Assembly (NCBI GenBank): GCA_041629655.1
Contig: JBFKMV010000096.1
Span: 1 to 18,637 of the forward strand
Origin: JBFKMV01 sp041629655
GTDB taxonomy: Bacteria > Acidobacteriota > Polarisedimenticolia > Polarisedimenticolales > Polarisedimenticolaceae
Reading direction: 5' to 3'
DNA: 18,637 nt
The notes under the pieces are model-generated. The model was not told where the DNA came from and made no database searches. It saw only the letters and a program-made list of their open reading frames with translations. Numbering within the stretch: the stretch's first letter is position 1; the number at the start of each line of letters is the position of its first letter. The translations under genes were made by a program, and so were the position numbers. This document shows positions 5,912 through 13,046 of this stretch, piece after piece.

Positions 5912-7114
5912 ATGCGTTTCGACAAGTCTTTCATTCCGTACGGTGCCTACTGGAGCACTCCGTTCTGCAAATGGCAGGGCAGCCTGGCCACGGTCAACTC
6001 GGTGCCGCTCGCCGCCCAGGCGGCGCGCAAGGCGCTGGCCCGGCGCGACATCCCGACCGCTGCGCTGGAGCGCGTCGTGCTGGGCATGACCGTGCCGCAA
6101 AAGCACACGCTGTACGGCGCGCCGTGGCTTGCGGCGATGATCGGCGCCGAGGGAGTCACGGGCACGATGATCTCCCAGGCTTGCGCCACCGGTGCGCGGT
6201 CGCTGGCCACGGCCGGGACCGAGATCGAAGGCGCCGGCGCGTCGACCGTGCTGGCGGTCACCGCGGATCGTTGCAGCAACGGCCCGCACATCTACTACCC
6301 GAACCCGGCGGGTCCCGGCGGCACCGGCGAGAAGGAAGACTGGGTGATGGACAGCTTCGGGTTCGATCCGTGGGCCAAGAACTCGATGATCCAGACCGCC
6401 GAGAACGTGGCCAAGGAGGCCGGGATCTCACGCGAGGAGCAGGACGACGCGACGCTGATCCGTTACGAGCAGTACGCGGCGGCGCTGGCCGACGACGCGG
6501 CGTTTCAGCGGCGGTACATGCTGTGGCCGTTCGAGGTGCTCGACGCCCGCGGCAAGAAGACGCTGGCCACCGTCGAGGGCGACGAGGGCGTGTTCCCGAC
6601 CAGCCGCGAGGGTCTGGCCAAGCTGCGCCCGGTGATGCCGGACGGCACGGTGACCTTCGGCAGCCAGACCCATCCCGCCGACGGGAACTGCGGGATGCTG
6701 GTCACGACGCGCGACAAGGCCCGCGAGCTGTCCCGCGACTCCGACGTCGAGATCCGGCTGCTGTCCTACGCCGAGGGCCGGACGCAGCCCGGCTTCATGG
6801 CCAAGGCGACCGTACCGGCGGCGCGAGCCGCGCTCCAGGCGGCGGACGTCGAGGTCGGCAAGCTGGGAGCGATCAAGACCCACAACCCGTTCGCGGTCAA
6901 CGACGTCTTCCTGGCGCGCGAGCTGGGAATCCAGCTCGAGGACTTCAACAACTACGGCTCGTCGCTGGTCTACGGTCACCCGCAGGGCCCGACCGGAATG
7001 CGGCTGATCATCGAGACCATCGAGGAACTGGCGCTGAAGGGCGGCGGTCTGGGGCTGTTCGTGGGCTGCGCGGCGGGCGACACCGCCGCCGCGGTGGTGC
7101 TCCAGGTCGGCTGA
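5912..7114 (+). CDS. Thiolase-family acyl-CoA acyltransferase (acetyl-CoA acetyltransferase-like)
   Basis: This 400-aa protein has the thiolase fold and probably makes or cleaves a C-C bond in a beta-ketoacyl-CoA. The nucleophile is Cys91 in MISQACATGARS. The downstream motifs are HNPFA (324-328) where most thiolases have NEAFA, YGHPQGPTG with His356, and GCAAGDTAAAVV with Cys386 in place of the usual C-I-G-G-G-Q-G. All three catalytic positions (Cys, His, Cys) are therefore kept but the surrounding loops differ, so the substrate may be unusual. AAAAGGAG (5896-5903) sits 8 bases before the ATG and supports this start. It is a single-gene unit, divergent from the DUF429 operon and ending 8 bases from the convergent thioesterase gene. 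Both neighbours act on acyl-CoA-type substrates, but they are not co-transcribed. Confidence 0.85.
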   Translation: MRFDKSFIPYGAYWSTPFCKWQGSLATVNSVPLAAQAARKALARRDIPTAALERVVLGMTVPQKHTLYGAPWLAAMIGAEGVTGTMISQACATGARSLATAGTEIEGAGASTVLAVTADRCSNGPHIYYPNPAGPGGTGEKEDWVMDSFGFDPWAKNSMIQTAENVAKEAGISREEQDDATLIRYEQYAAALADDAAFQRRYMLWPFEVLDARGKKTLATVEGDEGVFPTSREGLAKLRPVMPDGTVTFGSQTHPADGNCGMLVTTRDKARELSRDSDVEIRLLSYAEGRTQPGFMAKATVPAARAALQAADVEVGKLGAIKTHNPFAVNDVFLARELGIQLEDFNNYGSSLVYGHPQGPTGMRLIIETIEELALKGGGLGLFVGCAAGDTAAAVVLQVG

Positions 7115-7122
7115 GCGGGCCG

Positions 7123-7569
7123 CTACTCGTAACCGACCAGCTTGTCCAGCCGGATCTGGCTGCGCAGGAAGGTGCCGCTGCCGCGCGCGACCTCGCGCTG
7201 CTGCTCGTCGAGCAGCACGGCATCGGCCACGAACAGCCTGCGCGAGCGGTAGTTGAGCCGGGCCTTCGCGGTCAGCGTGCCCGAGACCACGGGGCGCAGG
7301 AAGTACAGGTTGAACGACACCGTCAGCACGAACACGTCGTCGACCACCGATTGCGCGGCGAAGAAGGCGGCGTCGTCGAGCGCCTTGAAGTAGATCGACC
7401 CGTGGATCGCGCCCCCGGCGTGGAAGAACTTCCGCTGGACGGGGATCGCCAGCTCGGCGGTGCCGGGCCCGATCGTGAGCCGCGGCTCGAAGTATTCGTT
7501 GATCGGCGCGTTGGCGTAGGCGCGTTCGAGCTTCCGATAGTGCTCGGTGTCCGCGGGCTCGGGACTCAT
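7123..7569 (-). CDS. Hotdog-fold thioesterase, PaaI-like
   Basis: This 148-aa protein is a likely acyl-CoA thioesterase. The core FFHAGGAIHGSIYFKALDDAAFFAA (48-72) has the H-G (56-57) and Asp65 expected at the start of the central hotdog helix. The strands around VLTVSFNLYFLRPV and GTLTAKARL complete the fold. The ATG at 7569 has GAGGAG a few bases upstream on the minus strand; an upstream reading in the same frame runs through the permease gene and is not used. It is the last gene of the six-gene ABC transporter operon, 26 bases after the second permease. A thioesterase at the end of an ABC export operon could handle a lipid or acyl cargo, but that is inference. Confidence 0.85.
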   Translation of the reverse strand: MSPEPADTEHYRKLERAYANAPINEYFEPRLTIGPGTAELAIPVQRKFFHAGGAIHGSIYFKALDDAAFFAAQSVVDDVFVLTVSFNLYFLRPVVSGTLTAKARLNYRSRRLFVADAVLLDEQQREVARGSGTFLRSQIRLDKLVGYE

Positions 7570-7595
7570 CGCTTCTCCTCTCTCGTCCGCCGCGC

Positions 7596-8339
7596 TCAGC
7601 GCTGCATGATCCGCGTGAACCTCCGCATCAGCAGCCACAGTAGCAGCGCCTGGTAGGCGAGCCCGGCGGTGAAGTACAGCGCGGCGACGCCCGGGCGCCC
7701 GCGTTCCAGCAGCCAGTACAGCTTGGCCGGCCAGTAGGTCGGGACGCAGCCGAACGCCCACTGCCACGGCAGGGGCGCGAACCACGCCAGCAACGGCGGC
7801 CAGTTCAAGAACCCCGCGGCCTTCATCAACGCGAAGCCCTGCACCTTGTCGCGCGCGAACGCGGCCAGCAGCAACGCGTAGACCGGGGCCAGCGGCGCGG
7901 CGGCGAGCGCCGCGGGCAGCAGCACGGCGGGACGGAACCCCGCCAACCCGGTCAGCGGAACCGCCACCAGCGTCATGATCACGCTGATCGCGACCGGGAC
8001 CCCGAGACGGTACACGAGGTAGCCGCCGAGCCCCAGCGGTGTGACCTGGAGCGCCGACAGCGTGCGGTCGTCTTTCTGGTCCAGCAGCAGGAATCCGAGC
8101 ACGACGCCGACGATCATCGGCACCGTCAGCACCACGAAGCTCGCGATCAGGGTGTGGTAGGGGGCCAGGTCGAAGCCGAACCGTTCGTCGAGCCGCGTTG
8201 CGACGACGGGCACGCCCCAGCGGACCAGCAACGCGATCAAAATCGGCACGAAGACGATCCAGCGCAGCAACGAGTCGCGGGCCACACTCTTGAGGTCGAT
8301 CGGGCCCAGCCCGGCCAACGCCCGCGCCGTCAGGCCCAC
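7596..8339 (-). CDS. ABC-2 type transporter permease (second subunit)
   Basis: This 247-aa protein is very hydrophobic with about six membrane segments, for example WIVFVPILIALLV near residue 25 and YHTLIASFVVLTVPMIVGVVLGFLLL near 60. It contains the cytoplasmic loop DQKDDRTLSALQVTPLGLGGYLVYRL, which matches the E-K-x-x-G-T-L-x-A-L-x-V-T-P-L loop of ABC-2 permeases and of the first permease here. The GTG at 8339 has ACGGAG just upstream and overlaps the end of the preceding gene by 10 bases. A pair of unequal permeases plus one ATPase recalls the Rv2686c-Rv2688c fluoroquinolone export arrangement of mycobacteria; this is similarity of architecture only and says nothing firm about substrate. 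Confidence 0.83.
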   Translation of the reverse strand: MGLTARALAGLGPIDLKSVARDSLLRWIVFVPILIALLVRWGVPVVATRLDERFGFDLAPYHTLIASFVVLTVPMIVGVVLGFLLLDQKDDRTLSALQVTPLGLGGYLVYRLGVPVAISVIMTLVAVPLTGLAGFRPAVLLPAALAAAPLAPVYALLLAAFARDKVQGFALMKAAGFLNWPPLLAWFAPLPWQWAFGCVPTYWPAKLYWLLERGRPGVAALYFTAGLAYQALLLWLLMRRFTRIMQR

Positions 8340-9039
8340 CGCCGTCTCCGTTCCGGGGCCACCACGAAGCGCCGGAAGGCCACGCGACTCCACAGCAGCG
8401 CCGGCACGATCCAGGCCGCGGAGGCCAGCAGCGCGCGGAGCTGCTCGGCGGGCCCGACCGGCAGGAACGCGGCCTTCAACAGGACCAGCGGTCCGTGCAG
8501 CGGATGCAGCGCCATCCACGGCCCGTCCCAGATCCCGAAGTACGAGAGCAGCGGGGCGCCCAGCAACGCCGTGAACACCGCCGACGGGATCAGGTACTCG
8601 TTGATCGAATCGTAACGCACGACGAAGGCCAGCCCGAGCAGGCAGTACAGCACCGAGGCCAGCACCACGCCCGCCGCGAACGGCGCCGGCCGGAAGGCGG
8701 CGCCGTGCGTCAGCAGCACGATCACCAGGTTCTCGAGGAACCCCAGCGCCGTCAACGTGGCCAGTTTCGAGGTCACGTACTCGCCGGTCCTCAGCGGTGT
8801 GACGACCAGCGCCTCCAGCGTTCCCTCGCGCTTCTCGAGCAACACCAGGCCGGCGAGGAAGTAGAACGTGTTGACCAGCAGGTTCGACCACACGAACGGT
8901 GCGATCGCGACGAGCCGTGGCTCCGGGCTCAGCAGGTGCAGCAGCACCACCGAGTACAGGACCACGAAGCCCGCCGCGTACCAGAACCCGTTGCGGCGCT
9001 GGAGCCGCGTGTCGCAGCGGAGCGTCGCCAGCAGCCGGC

Positions 9040-9043
<4 letters not shown>
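8330..9043 (-). CDS. ABC-2 type transporter permease (first subunit)
   Basis: This 237-aa membrane protein has about six predicted helices (for example WYAAGFVVLYSVVLLHLL, NLLVNTFYFLAGLVLL and VVLASVLYCLLGLAFVV). The loop LEKREGTLEALVVTPLRTGE is the characteristic cytoplasmic coupling segment of this permease group. The GTG at 9043 overlaps the TGA of the ATPase gene (GTGA), which points to translational coupling. The C-terminus is strongly basic (APERRRRWA). It most likely forms a heterodimeric channel with the next permease. Confidence 0.85.
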
Positions 9044-9890
<847 letters not shown>

Positions 9891-9894
<4 letters not shown>

Positions 9895-10286
9895 ACCACG
9901 ACCAGGGGGACGGCGTAGAGCGCGGCGCCGCCCAGGAACAGTACGAACAGCAGCATCAGCACCCAGCGGCGCAGCGGGTTGAGGTACACGATCTGCAGCG
10001 CGGCGCGAAACAGCCAGAACAGCGCGATACCCAGGCTCAGCGAGCGCCCCAGCGCGGTCGTCGTCAGCTCCAGCGGGTGGACCAGCGACAGGTAGGCCAG
10101 CAGCAAGAACGCGAACGTCAGACAGAGGTTGAGGATCTTCATCACGGCGCGGTTGACCGACGTGAGCCGGGCCAGGTCCTCGTTCCAGCGCAGCAACTGC
10201 GGGAACACGAGATGGAACACCGCCATCAGCACGTGGAACACGCCGCCGATCACGATGCACGTCTCGGGGCTCACGCCGACTCTCAC
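9891..10286 (-). CDS. Small four-helix membrane protein of unknown function
   Basis: This 131-aa protein has four predicted membrane helices at about 9-29, 49-69, 82-102 and 107-128. A conserved-looking FHLVFPQLLRW lies just after the first helix and AALQIVYLNPLRRW before the last. I do not recognise a named family. It starts at GTG 10286, 4 bases after the preceding stop, and ends in a GTGA overlap with the ATPase gene. Such tight linkage suggests an accessory role with the ABC exporter, but function is not established. Confidence 0.7.
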
Positions 10287-10290
10287 TTGC

Positions 10291-10632
10291 TCAGCGCTGG
10301 GCGCCGAACTCGTTGACGTCCAGCCGGAACTGCTTGCCGTCGGTGAGGTAGAGGCGGTTGGCTTCCGTGCGATACTCGAGCTGCGCCAGCTCGACGTCCG
10401 GCGGCAGCACGTGGATCAGGTTGCGCGCGTCGGAGAGCGCGACCAGCCGCTCACGCAGCTCGGGACGTCGTGCGAACTCGTTGCGGCTGAGATTGAACAC
10501 GAACGCGTAGCCCTCGGCCCGCGCCGTCGTCTCGCCGGCCGACGACACCTCGCCGACGAAGTGCCGCCGGATGTCGCCGTCGAATGCGCGTCGCGTGATG
10601 ACGTGGATCTTGTCGCCCGGCTCCAGAATCAT
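10291..10632 (-). CDS. Conserved hypothetical protein, 113 aa
   Basis: This soluble protein, beginning MILEPGDKIHVITRR, has a mixed beta-rich pattern: a segment GDIRRHFVGEV, a segment EGYAFVFNLSRNEFARRP and an end with LYLTDGKQFRLDVNEF. I have an impression of related hypothetical proteins in other bacteria, but no function can be named. The ATG at 10632 has GACGGAG about 6 bases upstream; an in-frame ATG at 10662 has no ribosome binding site. It is the first gene of the ABC transporter operon, with a TATAAT box about 40 bases ahead. Confidence 0.7.
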   Translation of the reverse strand: MILEPGDKIHVITRRAFDGDIRRHFVGEVSSAGETTARAEGYAFVFNLSRNEFARRPELRERLVALSDARNLIHVLPPDVELAQLEYRTEANRLYLTDGKQFRLDVNEFGAQR

Positions 10633-10669
10633 GCCGACTCCGTCCCCCGACCTCCGGGGCATCGATGAC

Positions 10670-10680
10670 GGTATTATACC
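10670..10680. promoter_or_regulatory. Shared divergent promoter palindrome GGTATTATACC
   Basis: The 11-base near-perfect palindrome reads TATTAT on the plus strand (10672-10677) and TATAAT on the minus strand (10678-10673). Both are good -10 hexamers, one facing the VOC gene (ATG 10697) and one facing the ABC operon (ATG 10632). No consensus -35 is visible in either direction, so an activator may be needed, or the two promoters may exclude each other. Confidence 0.55.
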
Positions 10681-10696
10681 GGGACGGAGGTGATCG

Positions 10697-11098
10697 ATGG
10701 GTCAGGACCAGGACACCCGGCGACCGGAAACGGGATCGATCGGCTGGATCGATCTGACGGTCGACGACGCCGAGCAGGCGCGTGACTTCTACGTCGAGGT
10801 CGTGGGCTGGAAGCACGAGCCCGTGGACATGGGGGGCTACAGCGATTTCAACATGAAATCGCCGGCCGACGGCGAGCCGCGGGCCGGCGTGTGCCACCGA
10901 CGCGGGGGGAACGCCGGGCAGCCGTCCTGCTGGATGATCTACATCAACGTCGACGACCTCGACCGGAGCATCGAACGCTGCCGCGCGCTGGGCGGCGAGG
11001 TGCTGGCCGGCCCCAAGGGCGCCGGCGGTCACGGGCGGTACTGCGTGATCAAGGACCCGGCGGGGGCAGTGGCGGCGCTGTTCGAGCCGGCGGGGTAG
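10697..11098 (+). CDS. VOC superfamily (glyoxalase/bleomycin-resistance fold) protein
   Basis: This 133-aa single-module VOC protein has the paired beta-alpha-beta-beta-beta pattern: GSIGWIDLTVDDAEQARDFY (13-32) opens the first half, WMIYINVDDLDRSIERCRALGG (79-100) the second, and GRYCVIKDPAGAVAALFEP (113-131) closes it. Glu130 is at the usual C-terminal metal-ligand position, but the first-strand ligand is Asp19 or absent, so a metal-dependent enzyme activity is uncertain. A very strong Shine-Dalgarno, GGAGGTGATC (10686-10695), precedes the ATG. It stands alone on this strand and ends 6 bases from the convergent dehydrogenase gene. Confidence 0.85.
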   Translation: MGQDQDTRRPETGSIGWIDLTVDDAEQARDFYVEVVGWKHEPVDMGGYSDFNMKSPADGEPRAGVCHRRGGNAGQPSCWMIYINVDDLDRSIERCRALGGEVLAGPKGAGGHGRYCVIKDPAGAVAALFEPAG

Positions 11099-11104
11099 GG
11101 TGAC

Positions 11105-12154
11105 TCAGCGCTGCGGCTCGATCACGATCTTCAGCGAGCCTTCCGAGTCGTCCTGATCCCCCAGCATCAACCCGAACCCCCGCCCCGTCTCGGCGAGACC
11201 CAGGCGATGGGTCACCATCGCGGTCACGTCCACGCGGCCGGCCGCCAGCAGGTCCAGCGCGGCGCGCATGTCGGCGGGCGGACCGGCGTAGGAGTGCACG
11301 ATGTTCGTGCCGCGGAACCAGATCTCGGACAGCGGCAAGGCGTGCAGCACGCCGGGATCCGGCGGCGCGTAGAGGATCACGGTCCCGCCGCGGTCCACGC
11401 ACCGGAACGCCTCGTCGATCGCCGGCAGCGCGGCGGTGCAGACCACCACGAGCTCGGCCAGCCGTCCGTCGTTGGCCTCGCGAATCCGCGCCGGCAGGTC
11501 CGGCTCGCGGTCCGCGCGTAACGCCAGGTCGGCGCCGAAGCGGCGCGCGCACGCGACCCGGTAGTCGCTGACGTCGGTGGCCACGATCCGGCGCGCGCCG
11601 TTGGCCCGGGCCAGCTGCAGGTGCAGGATCCCGGAAATTCCGCTGCCCAGGATCGCGACGCTGTCGCCGGTCGGGGGCGCCATCCTGGCGATCCGTTGCG
11701 CGCGCACGACGCAGGCCAGCGGCTCGACGAAGGATCCCGCCGCGAAGCCGACGTGGTCGGGCAGACGGAACGTGCCGCGCTCGACGTTGATTGCCGGGAT
11801 CCGCACCAGCTCCGCGAAGCCGCCGGGATCGAAGTGCGTCGTTCGCAACGTGTCGCAGACACTCTCGCGGTCGGTGGTGCAGTAGCGGCACGTGCCGCAG
11901 GGGACGTGGTGCGTCGTGACGACGCGGTCGCCGGGAGCGAACGCGGTCACGCCGGCCCCGATCTGCTCGACGACGCCCGCCACCTCGTGTCCCAGCACCA
12001 GCGGCGCCTTGGGCACGCGGTACCACTCCATCAGGTCCGAGCCGCAGATCCCGCTGGCCTCGACGCGCAGCAGCAACTCGCCTCGGCCGGGTACCGGGCG
12101 CGGCCGCTGCTCGAGCCGGATGTCGCGGTTGTTGCGGTAGACGGCGACGCGCAT
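11105..12154 (-). CDS. Zinc-dependent medium-chain alcohol/polyol dehydrogenase
   Basis: This 349-aa MDR-family oxidoreductase uses NAD(P)+ with catalytic zinc. Catalytic ligands appear as Cys37 (GICGSD), His56-Glu57 (GHE) and Glu144 (EPLAC). The structural zinc lobe has Cys86, Cys89, Cys92 and Cys100. The Rossmann loop is ILGSGISG (168-175). It resembles sorbitol, threonine and L-idonate dehydrogenases; EPLAC and the full structural site fit that group. Because the sequence after the second Rossmann strand (ATDVSDYR) has Asp, NAD+ is the more likely cofactor. The ATG at 12154 gives a typical N-terminus (MRVAVYRNNRDIRLEQRP); an in-frame GTG 18 bases upstream cannot be excluded. It follows the LsrF-like gene after 31 bases, so the two probably act on related compounds. 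Confidence 0.88.
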   Translation of the reverse strand: MRVAVYRNNRDIRLEQRPRPVPGRGELLLRVEASGICGSDLMEWYRVPKAPLVLGHEVAGVVEQIGAGVTAFAPGDRVVTTHHVPCGTCRYCTTDRESVCDTLRTTHFDPGGFAELVRIPAINVERGTFRLPDHVGFAAGSFVEPLACVVRAQRIARMAPPTGDSVAILGSGISGILHLQLARANGARRIVATDVSDYRVACARRFGADLALRADREPDLPARIREANDGRLAELVVVCTAALPAIDEAFRCVDRGGTVILYAPPDPGVLHALPLSEIWFRGTNIVHSYAGPPADMRAALDLLAAGRVDVTAMVTHRLGLAETGRGFGLMLGDQDDSEGSLKIVIEPQR

Positions 12155-12185
12155 GAGTCCGGCCCCGCTCACCGGCAGGACGGGA

Positions 12186-12980
12186 TCACCGGGCGACGCC
12201 GGCGGTCTTCTCCTGCTCGTAGATCGCGAAGGCGTCCTCGACGCCGGCGCCCTGCTGGACGACGGCACGCACCGCCTTGATCATGCCCACCGGGCAGTCG
12301 GACTGGAAGATGTTGCGACCCATGTCGACGCCCGCGGCGCCGGCCTGGATCGCGTTATGGGCCAGCTGCACCGCGTCGCGCTCGGGGATCTTCTTGCCGC
12401 CCGCGATCACGACCGGGACGGGGGTGCTGTGCACGATCTGCTCGAACCCCTCGCAATAGTAGGTCTTGACCATGTGCGCGCCGATCTCGGCCGAGATGCG
12501 GCAGGCCAGCCCGAGATAGCGCGCGTCGCGCACCATGTCCTTGCCCACGGCGGTCACGGCCAGCACGGGGATGCCATTCCGCTCGCCGGCGTCGACCAGC
12601 TTGGCCAGGTTCAGCAGCGTCTCGCGCTCGCCCTCGGCGCCGACGAAGATCGACAGCGTGATCGCCGAGGCGTTCAGGCGGATCGCGTCCTCCACCGCCA
12701 CGGTCAGCCCCTCGGCCGACAGCTCGCGCAGGATGCTGGTGCCGCCGGACATCCGCAGCACGATCGGGATGTCGGAGCCAGCCGGAATGCACCGCCGCAA
12801 CACGCCCCGCGTCAGCATCAGCGAGTCGGCGTAGGGCAACAGCGGCTCGACCGTTCGCCCCGGCTGCTCCAGGCCGCTCGTCGGTCCCAGGAAGTAGCCG
12901 TGGTCGATGGCCAGCATCACCGTGCGGCCGGTGTCCGGTTTCAGGATCCGGCTGAGCCGGTTTTCGATTCCCCAGTCCAT
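12186..12980 (-). CDS. lsrF: LsrF-like class I aldolase/thiolase (DhnA family)
   Basis: This 264-aa protein aligns strikingly with E. coli LsrF, the thiolase that splits 3-hydroxy-5-phosphonooxypentane-2,4-dione (from autoinducer-2) with CoA. Shared blocks include DWGIENRLSRI, TVMLAIDHGYFLGPTSGLE, GKDMVRDARY, KTYYCEGFE, VPVVIAGGKKIPER and GVDMGRNIFQSD. The Lys of KTYY (residue 172 from this start) aligns with catalytic Lys203 of E. coli LsrF. The N-terminal extension of the E. coli enzyme (about 30 residues) is missing. The ATG at 12980 is chosen because GAGGAG (12988-12993) lies 7 bases before it, and that site would fall inside the gene if the ATG at 12995 were used. No other lsr gene is present; its partner is a zinc dehydrogenase, so the physiological substrate may be a different sugar phosphate. 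Confidence 0.87.
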   Translation of the reverse strand: MDWGIENRLSRILKPDTGRTVMLAIDHGYFLGPTSGLEQPGRTVEPLLPYADSLMLTRGVLRRCIPAGSDIPIVLRMSGGTSILRELSAEGLTVAVEDAIRLNASAITLSIFVGAEGERETLLNLAKLVDAGERNGIPVLAVTAVGKDMVRDARYLGLACRISAEIGAHMVKTYYCEGFEQIVHSTPVPVVIAGGKKIPERDAVQLAHNAIQAGAAGVDMGRNIFQSDCPVGMIKAVRAVVQQGAGVEDAFAIYEQEKTAGVAR

Positions 12981-13017
12981 CACGTCACTCCTCATCAGGC
13001 TCGCGTGCGGTGCGTCG

Positions 13018-13025
13018 ATTCTAGC
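13018..13025 (-). promoter_or_regulatory. Candidate -10 box (GCTAGAAT) for the lsrF-like operon
   Basis: On the minus strand GCTAGAAT lies 38 bases before the ATG at 12980, in the 66-base gap after the M14 peptidase stop. It is identical to the boxes upstream of tRNA-Trp and the thiolase gene. The -35 region is not clear. Confidence 0.5.
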
Positions 13026-13046
13026 AAGCCGGTGCGGGGCCAGCCG

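Noticed and set aside
7570..7785. N-terminal extension of the thioesterase in the same frame
   Set aside because: It overlaps the permease gene in another frame, lacks hotdog features and ignores the good ribosome binding site before the ATG at 7569.
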